Assembly: GCA_964437505.1 (NCBI GenBank)
Contig: CAYTGU010000008.1
Location: 11,845 to 75,844, forward strand
Reading direction: 5' to 3'
Length of the DNA: 64,000 nt
Origin: JAHJDO01 sp964437505
GTDB taxonomy: Bacteria; JAHJDO01
Shown here: positions 16,901 through 23,668 of the stretch, in pieces
How positions within the stretch are numbered: position 1 is the first letter of the stretch
How the letters are laid out: each line of letters starts with the position of its first letter
Notes under the pieces: generated by a model
Databases searched by the model: none
What the model saw: the letters and a program-made list of their open reading frames with translations, nothing else
Told to the model about the DNA's origin: nothing
Position numbers and translations under genes: made by a program

Positions 16901-17904
16901 TTGTGTAAATCATGCTCCTCTTCATCAATTTCCACGACAATCTTTTTATCAGGTAACGTAATAAGAAAATCCACACGCTGCTCTTTAATGGCTTCGTCTG
17001 CAATCTTAGTTGTTAGGAGACTTGAGAAGTGAACTTGCGGTATAACGAATTTCCTAAAATATGGTCCTAATAAGTCTGACAACACGCTTTCGTAAAACTT
17101 TTTCTCAGTGCCATGTCCATCAAATCGAATATTGGAATTTTCTGTAGTCGTTAACGGCCTCAAATAAGAAATTTCATCTATTTTCTTTACACTTTTTATT
17201 TTAAAATAATTTTTTAATTTATTTTCTATGAAGCGCGATAGTAATGTGATTCTTCCTCTTGTCAATATGTTATATACAAGTAAAAGTAGTTGTGTTGTGT
17301 TTTCGTCTACTAATTGGTTCATTCCAATAGGATAATCAAGCCTCCATTGATTCAATGTATAGAAATTATCACGGCTAATATTAGCCATATTAATTTCTTC
17401 TAATAACTCGCTTGGAATAGCTAATGTTTCGTAGAAATACACCTGAGAGTTCTCGTACTTCTCACGTGCTTGTAAAAAGACTGGCAATTTTACATCTTGT
17501 TCCATGAAAACTGGAGGATTATCTATGTCCCGAATCTCACTTTTGCCATCCATTTCAGTCAAATCAATTGTATTTTTGCATTTAGGATAATTTGTGCAGC
17601 CATAAAATTTCTTGCCTCTATTTTTCCCCTTTCTGGCAGTTCGCAAAATCATCTTTGCATTACATCTAGGACATCTAATTTCTTCAGTTTCATCAGAATT
17701 TACTTCACCAAACAAATCGCTAAACAACGGATTTGAGCTAATAAGATTCCATTCTTCTTCGTCTTCTATGGAGATATAGTCTCCAGCTAAAACTCTTTCT
17801 TCCTGAATCCATCTGCGTAAAGTTTCTGTATCGGCTGGACCATAAATAATCCCGTCTGCCTTCTTTACCATCCACATGATGTTCTCATTATTTTTCGTTG
17901 TCAT
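13993..17904 (-). CDS. GYF-zinc ribbon-nuclease-RecQ helicase fusion
   Basis: 1303 residues. GYF_2-like domain at 10-67 (IIYGPADTETLRRWIQEERV, EEWNL). Topoisomerase-type zinc ribbon with Cys78, Cys81, Cys103 and Cys109. DUF559/Vsr-like PD-(D/E)XK nuclease region about 262-375, with Asp312 and Glu325-Asp327 (RVDFLITLPDKKIVVEIDEE). RecQ helicase from about 530: Walker A LLPTGSGKS (562-570), DEAH (668-671), LALTGTAS and QEAGRAGRD. No clear RQC or HRDC domain; about 350 helical residues end the protein. It should unwind and cut DNA, guided by the GYF-type and zinc domains. The GYF segment closely matches that of the membrane protein at 18442. It overlaps the preceding gene by 17 bases. Confidence 0.9.
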   Translation of the reverse strand: MTTKNNENIMWMVKKADGIIYGPADTETLRRWIQEERVLAGDYISIEDEEEWNLISSNPLFSDLFGEVNSDETEEIRCPRCNAKMILRTARKGKNRGKKFYGCTNYPKCKNTIDLTEMDGKSEIRDIDNPPVFMEQDVKLPVFLQAREKYENSQVYFYETLAIPSELLEEINMANISRDNFYTLNQWRLDYPIGMNQLVDENTTQLLLLVYNILTRGRITLLSRFIENKLKNYFKIKSVKKIDEISYLRPLTTTENSNIRFDGHGTEKKFYESVLSDLLGPYFRKFVIPQVHFSSLLTTKIADEAIKEQRVDFLITLPDKKIVVEIDEEEHDLHKSRDMSRDDMLINAGFEVIRIKNKEVHSKVGPNIEKLYNLLEYYKVKQFTEISNEERYLNAIKIVHQVQITIIEAILAGFIDIRKEGVIYFDAKSIKINKEEASFILKATFEDLLELIDKISSLYNYKIGLKKFHISLFSENITKNNSIVISLDENLVSSIPKFIIQDISFPGVIAHHDRPTNCAEIVSPKESILEYFLQYIFRKEKFLEGQFETICRALTGKDAVVLLPTGSGKSLAFQLASMILPGVTIVIDPIISLINDQIDNLERMGIDRVVGISSQIKDSNLKTQLIQLFGQGQYLFCYITPERFQMKNFRSATKALTISSPISLIAIDEAHCVSEWGHDFRTSYLNIGRISRDYCQFKGRIPPLLALTGTASHSVLRDVQRELQINDFDAIITPKTFDRPELHFLIFKCKSEEKRDILNGILKRVLPGKFGVTFSSFYQSQGKQTKCGLLFCPFVGSTFGVVEVADNISADLSMLIKFYAGKEPKRWRGSLDWNEYKKQTACNFKNNKFPLMVATKAFGMGIDKPNIRYTIHFSIPCSIESFYQEAGRAGRDKSEAKCIIILADDFPKRTTKLLDPKTSPEEIANIMKNERNWDTDDDITRAMFFHAKAFKGVQSEMDSVKDVIDKLGVLSKSRNVNFVIDERQKRISKATDIHDKKDKNSVEKAIHRLLILGVIRDYTINYSTKEFSICLVETDKEQIIENYAKYVAGYNKGRVKTETDKLWIHFNEEFNEFVTSTVRVLIEFIYETIEKGRRRALEEMLNIARTSLKGNSDKLLREGILRHLESKHAEEIGELIKSEEDAGFEVLKKLVDGYETEQGEVIGGIRSPKNAAEIRGQVARYLESTPDHPGLLFLRSLSEVYCVNSDTKIVIQNIAAAIEFAYKKYNIKEDSLYKTLTWLISKVYEKRKQLYRNIVTELLHTVNTDRLAKAIIESPDTEDGMLYEPGIYLFSRVSTEAVNIFNA

Positions 17905-18217
17905 TATTTCCCTTTTTAGATTTCATTGTGAAGAAATAAATAGAAAAAATAATTGCAATTACAATATCAATTATAACCCAAATCTCTTTACCCAAATGTA
18001 TAGGAAATATAGGATTGAAAATAAAGGCAACTATTCCCATTGTCCAGGCCCATGCAGTATTTTTACCTTTGTATGATATTACTGCTAAAAATGCTCCTGT
18101 TCCACAAATAACAAGACGGAGAAGATTATAATAGCCATAAGGGAATAATCCTTTTGGGATTGCCAAGAGAAGCATAATTATAGATGCTATCGGTAAGATT
18201 ATTTTAAGTTTTTTCAT
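17888..18217 (-). CDS. DUF6804-like integral membrane protein
   Basis: 109 residues from Met at 18217 (KKLKIILPIASIIMLLLAI), with four hydrophobic helices. Landmarks include PYGYYNLLRLVICGTGAF, KNTAWAWTMGIVAFIFNP and a HLGKEIWVIIDIVIAIIF end; these match DUF6804 as I remember it. The function of that family is unknown. No good ribosome-binding site precedes either candidate start (18292 or 18217), so translation may depend on coupling. It overlaps the helicase start by 17 bases. Confidence 0.65.
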   Translation of the reverse strand: MKKLKIILPIASIIMLLLAIPKGLFPYGYYNLLRLVICGTGAFLAVISYKGKNTAWAWTMGIVAFIFNPIFPIHLGKEIWVIIDIVIAIIFSIYFFTMKSKKGNNDNEK

Positions 18218-18297
18218 ATTCTGTATCAGTCGAGAAGACGTCCCTGGTAGTGTGACCTTGAAAGAGTCTAATGCTTGATTGTTGCGGTCCACCCTTT

Positions 18298-18441
18298 TTA
18301 CCGTATAGAATCGTACTCCCCTGTGATAATGAACGATTCTCCTTTTGATTTAGCATCTTCAACCTCCTGTTTTGTTATTCCATGTTCTTTTAAAATTCTC
18401 TGTCCTGATTCACTTTCTGTATCTAATGTTTTTGTTTCGTT
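18298..18441 (-). other. In-frame 47-codon tail after the TGA of the GYF membrane protein
   Basis: Directly after the TGA at 18442-18444 the same frame stays open for 47 codons and ends with TAA at 18298-18300. It reads coding-like: TLDTESESGQRILKEHG, ITKQEVEDAKSKGES, FIITGEYDSIR. It contains no ATG, GTG or TTG, so it cannot be a separate gene with a usual start. Either a nonsense mutation cut a longer protein, or some read-through occurs, or it is a remnant of another gene. Confidence 0.6.
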
Positions 18442-19209
18442 TCATTCTGTCGTGCCTAGAAAAACAAAACCCCAGAAAATAAGTCCAACAATAATACCGA
18501 TGATATTCCAGACGGAAAACTGTCTATTAATCTTAGTCTTTTGACCAAGTTTTATTTGAAGTTCATTAATTGTTCCCTGTATAGGTAGAAGGAATAAAAA
18601 ACTAAGCTTGGTAATTAACCACCAATAATTAGGAGCTTTGTATGAAACAATGGATACTATATATCCAAAGGCAAGTAATCCTGCCCTGAATCGACATTTC
18701 ACATTATTTTGATTCGCATATTCTTGAACCGTTTTGAATAGACGATAGCAGTAGAAAATTGAAAACCATGCTCGCCAAAACGGGCTAATGTCTATTTTTT
18801 CTTTTTCTTTTACAAATTGCCAATTTTTGTAAAACCAGTACAGTTCGTATATACCAAGTGTACATAAAGACATTACTACCAATTTCGTTTTTGAAGTAGG
18901 GAAAAAATATTTTGAAGAATTAGACGGTGTGGAAATTTTACTTGAGATATTACCAAACAAATCACTGAATGAGTGAATTGATCTTGCCAAATTCCACTCT
19001 CGTTTCTCTTTTATCCAAACATAGTCATTCGCTAAAACTCTTTTTTCTTGAATCCATCTGCGTAAAGTTTCTGTGTCTACGGGGCCATAAACACTACCAT
19101 CTTGTATTTTTACCGTCCATTTCTCATTCTCATCATTCCCGTCATAAACAGGTTCATAATTTTCTATTGGCGGTTCTTTGTCTAGAACCCCTATTGGCAA
19201 CTTACTCAT
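18442..19209 (-). CDS. GYF-domain membrane protein, DUF4234-like
   Basis: 255 residues from the ATG at 19209 (GAGGGA five bases upstream). A GYF_2-like domain at about 28-90 (SVYGPVDTETLRRWIQEKRV, KREWNL, SFSDLFG) matches the N-terminus of the RecQ fusion very closely. The rest resembles DUF4234-type membrane proteins (LCTLGIYELYWFYKNWQFV), with further hydrophobic helices near the C-terminus. It is likely the membrane anchor of the cluster, exposing the GYF domain to the cytoplasm. It ends at a TGA with an open coding-like frame behind it. It lies 30 bases after the FHA gene. Confidence 0.8.
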   Translation of the reverse strand: MSKLPIGVLDKEPPIENYEPVYDGNDENEKWTVKIQDGSVYGPVDTETLRRWIQEKRVLANDYVWIKEKREWNLARSIHSFSDLFGNISSKISTPSNSSKYFFPTSKTKLVVMSLCTLGIYELYWFYKNWQFVKEKEKIDISPFWRAWFSIFYCYRLFKTVQEYANQNNVKCRFRAGLLAFGYIVSIVSYKAPNYWWLITKLSFLFLLPIQGTINELQIKLGQKTKINRQFSVWNIIGIIVGLIFWGFVFLGTTE

Positions 19210-19239
19210 TTCGTCCCTCAAGTGTCTCTCGCTTTCGAT

Positions 19240-19599
19240 TTAGTCTTTGTAAGAGATGTCATCTTCTAATGAAGTTTTTTTGCCTTCGGCGATATCTTTA
19301 ATTGAGACATTAAGCTTGGTATCTCCTAAGCTTATAACATCTCCATTTTTTAATTTAGTTTTTCCGTCAGTGCGGGTATTATTTACAAACGTTCCATTTG
19401 TGCTGTCTAGATCTTCAATAAAGCAAACATTCCCTTCCCAATACAAAAGAGCGTGCCTTCTTGAGCAAAAATCATCATAGCCTATACGAATATTAGCTTC
19501 TTCACTTCGTCCTATTAAAATCTTAGAATCTGATTTTACAAAATATTTATGCCCTTTTAGGGGGCCTGAGACAACAAGTACAACGACAAGTTTTGTCAC
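19240..19599 (-). CDS. FHA-domain phosphothreonine-binding protein
   Basis: 119 residues, essentially a single FHA domain: ILIGRSEEANIRIGYDDF, CSRRHALLYWEG and EDLDSTNGTFVNN hold the conserved Gly-Arg, Ser-x-x-His and Asn-Gly that contact phosphothreonine. I take the GTG at 19599, which overlaps the kinase stop as GTGA behind AAGGGA; a TTG at 19620 is possible. Coupled translation with the Ser/Thr kinase directly upstream implies that it reads the kinase's products. It has no membrane segment. Confidence 0.9.
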   Translation of the reverse strand: MTKLVVVLVVSGPLKGHKYFVKSDSKILIGRSEEANIRIGYDDFCSRRHALLYWEGNVCFIEDLDSTNGTFVNNTRTDGKTKLKNGDVISLGDTKLNVSIKDIAEGKKTSLEDDISYKD

Positions 19600-20660
19600 A
19601 TTATTATCCCTTTTTTCCAATTATTTAATGTTTCTGTGTATTTTCCCATTAAATAGTGTTGCCGTTCCTTTGGTTGTTGAGCTATTGAATTTTCCAACAA
19701 TGCAATTGCTTCCCTTAGCTTTGAATATTGTTTTCCCATTTGAATGGCTTTTTGTATATTTTTATCAGGTGTTTTAAATTTTTTGACCTGATATTGGTCT
19801 ATTGCATTATAAAATTCTGCAGCAGTTGGATAGCGCTTTTTCATATCAGTGGCTAAGGCTTTCAAAATAATTTCATCAATCTTATCATCTAAATCTGAAT
19901 TGAATTTAGAAGGTGGCTCTGGACTTCTATTTCTAGAAGCTTTTATGGCAATTTTTATTTCATTCTTTTTAGTCGCTTGACAACCACTCGGCATTTTATA
20001 GGGAGACACACCCGTTAACATAATATAGAATATAATTCCTGACGAAAAAACATCACTTGCTGGTGTTTCATAGTCCCAAAAACCTTCTGGTGGTAAATAA
20101 GCTAAAGTTCCGGCTGCTTCTGTAATTCTAGTAATCGGATCAACATGTTTTGCTAGGCCAAAATCTAATACCCTTGCAACAATATTATCTTCTTCTACAG
20201 CCAACATAATGTTCTGTGGCTTAACATCTCTATGAACTAACGGAGGAGTTGAAGAATGCAATTTTGCTAATCCAGAACATATATCCTTCTGAATTTTTAC
20301 AGCTAATTCCAGAGGCAATCTTATCTCTGAGGCAATATAATCTGCAAGAGTGCCACCTTTAACATATTCCATTGCAATATAGCAAAAGCGGTTGTTGCTA
20401 TACTTAAAAGTGTTGGCTTCGTATACCCTTACGACGTTTTTGTGAGTTATTTTCGATAAAATATAGGCCTCATTAAATAACTCAGGCTCTTGTTCTTTCG
20501 ATATGCTTCCCTGATGAAATATCTTAAGAGCTTGTATTCCTAAATACTTATGGCGGACTTTATATACGCCTCCAAAAGTCCCCTCGCCAAGGAAACAATC
20601 GATGGTATAAGTATCACGTATTTTAGTATGTTTAGGAAGTAGAATTTTCTTTATCGTCAT
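19596..20660 (-). CDS. Hanks-type Ser/Thr protein kinase
   Basis: 354 residues. Glycine loop GEGTFGGVYKV (25-35), invariant Lys46 (ALKIF), catalytic HRDVKPQN (143-150) and DFG (166-168). A PPEGFWDYETPASDVFSSG region has PPE in place of APE. All catalytic residues are present, so it should be active. The C-terminal 70 residues form a helical TPR-like tail (IQKAIQMGKQYSKLREAIAL). There is no transmembrane anchor or PASTA domain, so it is cytosolic. Its start overlaps the Hsp70 stop as ATGA and its stop overlaps the FHA start. Substrates are unknown; Hsp70, the GYF protein or the helicase are candidates. Confidence 0.93.
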   Translation of the reverse strand: MTIKKILLPKHTKIRDTYTIDCFLGEGTFGGVYKVRHKYLGIQALKIFHQGSISKEQEPELFNEAYILSKITHKNVVRVYEANTFKYSNNRFCYIAMEYVKGGTLADYIASEIRLPLELAVKIQKDICSGLAKLHSSTPPLVHRDVKPQNIMLAVEEDNIVARVLDFGLAKHVDPITRITEAAGTLAYLPPEGFWDYETPASDVFSSGIIFYIMLTGVSPYKMPSGCQATKKNEIKIAIKASRNRSPEPPSKFNSDLDDKIDEIILKALATDMKKRYPTAAEFYNAIDQYQVKKFKTPDKNIQKAIQMGKQYSKLREAIALLENSIAQQPKERQHYLMGKYTETLNNWKKGIIM

Positions 20661-23167
20661 ATTTTTCTTATTCCTGCGTCACTCGCCTTTTTCTTACTTC
20701 TTTCTTCATCTTCTGGTGGCATCAGACTCCACAGTTCCAACACAATGCTTTGCAACGAATCTAATATATCTTGACGTTGCAAGGCTATGCTTCCTTCTTC
20801 TATTAATTCTTCGGCTCTTGCTTGATTAGTGAAACTGCTAGGCTCTCTTTTTATTTCTTGAAAAGCAGCTATCCAGAAACCTGGCTGCCTAGATAAAACA
20901 GCCCACCTAATTTGAATTATTTCTTCTTTAATTTTATTAAGACGATTTATGTCCTTGCTTTCAATTGCCTTTTCAGCTTCTTTTTTCAGGCTAGCTAGTT
21001 GATCTTCATCGTCATTATTTCCATAAGAACTAATATTTTCTTCACAGCACGCAGTAATTCCCTTGTATTCGTTTAAAGTCACAGGCCATTTTGTTAGATG
21101 TTCTATTGAGTCTAACTTCTGCTTCATTTCTTTTAAACGACTGTTTGCTTTCCCGATAGCATCAGGATCCCCACCTTTAGCAGCATCAATATCTGTTTTA
21201 ATCTCCTTTATGCCATCAGAAATAAACGCTTGAGATAATTCCCTCTCTACTGTTTTGTCATTTGATTGCCTGACCTCTTGTTTTAATTTTGTAAGCCGTC
21301 TTTCTTCACTGCTTAAATCAGCTTCAATATGATCTGGTTCAATTTGGGGGGCAATTCTCTGAGTAATTATGTCACTAATTTTTTTATCTAATAAAGGTAT
21401 AAAAGCTTCTGCAGAAACAACCCTAGATTGATCCACTTCAATAATTATCTCAACTTCACTATTCTCAGGCAGAGTCCTTTCCACGTCTGTTCCTTTAATA
21501 AGCATTGTTCCTACATGCCTATTCCTATCGGCAGTTTCACTTTCTCCTTCCCAAACATGTATATTCAATCCTTCTTCATCTTTGCCCGGATGAACCGTTT
21601 TTGTCGTGTGATATGTGAATGATTTACTTCTATGAGGCAATGCCGTCCCTTTTTCTATATGTTTACTAAATGCACCGTCTTCCAATTCAACTCCAATTGA
21701 TCTTATTAACGGCGGTTGAGCTACAGATATCCCTTGGTTGATCATAAAAGAATCTGGATCAACGGGTATTTTGTTCCCTGCGATGTCCATTAGGGAAAGG
21801 ATAAAACCATTAGCCTTGCCTTCAAGAAGATTAACGTTTGTAACAAAAGTATTATCTTTAACCTCAAGCAAACCGCTTTCCCAGTCACCGCTAGTTCTAC
21901 TAATCTGTACTTTTACATTATCTGGGATGCTCTTGCTATTTTCAGCAGGATAAAATTTACCACCAACCATAAGGACAGTTTCTGTCGTCATAGGTGAGTA
22001 AGCTAATTTTACGAATACCTTAGAATAATCTCGCTTAACTATTATTCCTTCCGGAACTAATTGAGAAGCCGCAAAAATTGCTGCACCCTGAGCAACTACC
22101 GTGATAGGATCAATTTTATACTCAATTGGTATCTTAAAAGCGTCTTTTAATCTGCTTCGTATATATGGGATTTGAGTAGGCCCTCCGACAAGAATCAATT
22201 GACTTATATCAGAAGAAGATAGTCCTTGTTTTTTCAAAACTTGACTGAAAAAATCGATGGTTCGGTCAATATATGATTCTATTAAAGGAATAAACTGATT
22301 TCTTGTTATAGGAATATTGATATGTATTTCTTTTCCATCTCTATCTCTAAGATGTGCTAAATCTAATATGATTTCAGATTGCTCCATTTGTGAAAGCTCT
22401 ATCTTCGTCTCCTCAGCTCTTGCTTTTAAGACAGCATTTAACGGTTTGTATTCCTTCTCTTTCCTTCCTAAATTAGGCAAATTATATTCTTTTGACAATA
22501 TCGGATAAACAAAGTTTTCAACGATTTTCCAATCAAAATCTTTGCCTCCTAAATAGTTATCTCCACAATGATCAACAACGCTTAGGCTCCCTTCTTTTGC
22601 AGACATAATAGCAACATCAAAAGTGCCTCCGCCTAAATCATAAACAATCCAATATCCTTTAGGCATCTTTTCAAGAAATCCGTATGCTATTGAAGCCGCA
22701 ATGGGCTCTTGAAGCAAAGGTGCAAACTTAATCCCTGCAATTTTAGCGGCTCTTTGCGTAGCTTCACATTGAACTGTTTCAAAATTGCATGGCACCGTAA
22801 TAACCGCACAACTCATTTCATCTTCTTCAGGAAAATACTTTCTAGCAGTTATCTTTAAGTCTTTTAAGACTTCTGCTGAAAGATCTTCAGGGCCCATCTT
22901 TTTATTGCTTAGAATGAATTCTTTAACTTGTTGAGTTCCCATCCATCTTTTAAACTCTCCAACTGTATTATCCGGATCATCAACAAGTCTTCCATACGCT
23001 TTCCTTCCAACTCTAATTGTTCCCTTCTCATCGATGCGTACAACTGAAGGAGTAGACTCTACTTGCGCGAAATTCTTAAAAACAAAAAGCTTCCTTTTAT
23101 CCATACATGCGACCTCTGAATTTGTCGTACCTAAATCAATACCAAAATCTATTGTTCTTCTACCCAT
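20657..23167 (-). CDS. Hsp70 (DnaK-like), long variant
   Basis: 836 residues from the ATG at 23167 (AAGGAG six bases upstream). The nucleotide-binding domain is intact: FGIDLGTTNSEVACMD, IVYDLGGGTFDVAI and LILVGGPTQIPYIRSRL. After about residue 385 an extra beta-rich segment (YSPMTTETVLMVGGKFYP to about 490) precedes the substrate-binding beta domain (RSIGVELEDGAFSKHIEKG, LPHRSKSFTYHTTK). A long helical lid follows. There is no EEVD-like end. Normal DnaK has about 610-640 residues. The lengthening, and GrpE-like and J-like genes that differ from the housekeeping forms, point to a dedicated chaperone machine. Confidence 0.93.
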   Translation of the reverse strand: MGRRTIDFGIDLGTTNSEVACMDKRKLFVFKNFAQVESTPSVVRIDEKGTIRVGRKAYGRLVDDPDNTVGEFKRWMGTQQVKEFILSNKKMGPEDLSAEVLKDLKITARKYFPEEDEMSCAVITVPCNFETVQCEATQRAAKIAGIKFAPLLQEPIAASIAYGFLEKMPKGYWIVYDLGGGTFDVAIMSAKEGSLSVVDHCGDNYLGGKDFDWKIVENFVYPILSKEYNLPNLGRKEKEYKPLNAVLKARAEETKIELSQMEQSEIILDLAHLRDRDGKEIHINIPITRNQFIPLIESYIDRTIDFFSQVLKKQGLSSSDISQLILVGGPTQIPYIRSRLKDAFKIPIEYKIDPITVVAQGAAIFAASQLVPEGIIVKRDYSKVFVKLAYSPMTTETVLMVGGKFYPAENSKSIPDNVKVQISRTSGDWESGLLEVKDNTFVTNVNLLEGKANGFILSLMDIAGNKIPVDPDSFMINQGISVAQPPLIRSIGVELEDGAFSKHIEKGTALPHRSKSFTYHTTKTVHPGKDEEGLNIHVWEGESETADRNRHVGTMLIKGTDVERTLPENSEVEIIIEVDQSRVVSAEAFIPLLDKKISDIITQRIAPQIEPDHIEADLSSEERRLTKLKQEVRQSNDKTVERELSQAFISDGIKEIKTDIDAAKGGDPDAIGKANSRLKEMKQKLDSIEHLTKWPVTLNEYKGITACCEENISSYGNNDDEDQLASLKKEAEKAIESKDINRLNKIKEEIIQIRWAVLSRQPGFWIAAFQEIKREPSSFTNQARAEELIEEGSIALQRQDILDSLQSIVLELWSLMPPEDEERSKKKASDAGIRKI

Positions 23168-23654
23168 GTTTAACTCCTTTTTCTTTTGATTTTCCGACAA
23201 GAACTTCACCGTGAGAAATTATCTTTCCTTTGAAGTATATGGATGGCTTTACAGTTTCAATTACCTTCATCTTTCCGGCAGGAATATTATCAACTTCTTC
23301 GAAATGCAATGCTTTTATCGACATTCCATCATTGTAATCATTACCAGTGTGTTCTTTTATTTCGATTTCTTGCTTCTGAAAAATATCTTTAATTCTTTGA
23401 ATTTGATCAATTATAGAGACATCTAGATTTTGCGTATTATTTGCGTTCTCAATTCTTTTATCAAGTCGCCACATTTCTATGGCCAATGAAGAAACTAGCT
23501 CGATGGATGATACGAATTCTGATGCATCGTACGCATTTTTTTCAGATACAAGAGAACATTTGCTTTTAACGCAATTTTCAAACTGAGTTTTATCTTTAAA
23601 AAAATACAGCAATCCACTTTTGTTTTTATTTATAATCTTTGGTCGTAAAAACAT
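23160..23654 (-). CDS. GrpE-like nucleotide exchange factor
   Basis: 164 residues from the ATG at 23654 (AGGAGGT seven bases upstream). The middle part is a helix (AIEMWRLDKRIENAN onward). The C-terminal part (ALHFEEVDNIPAGKMKVIET, KPSIYFKGKIISHGEVLVGK) matches the beta domain of GrpE, which opens the Hsp70 nucleotide cleft. The long N-terminal coiled coil of normal GrpE is reduced. Its stop overlaps the Hsp70 start by 8 bases, so the two are made together. The assignment rests on the C-terminal motif and on position. Confidence 0.72.
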   Translation of the reverse strand: MFLRPKIINKNKSGLLYFFKDKTQFENCVKSKCSLVSEKNAYDASEFVSSIELVSSLAIEMWRLDKRIENANNTQNLDVSIIDQIQRIKDIFQKQEIEIKEHTGNDYNDGMSIKALHFEEVDNIPAGKMKVIETVKPSIYFKGKIISHGEVLVGKSKEKGVKHG

Positions 23655-23668
23655 GAACTTACCTCCTC

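Noticed and set aside
18298..18444. Genome-wide UGA recoding as explanation for the open tail
   Set aside because: Many genes in the window end in TGA with ATGA or GTGA overlaps to the next start, so UGA is a normal stop.
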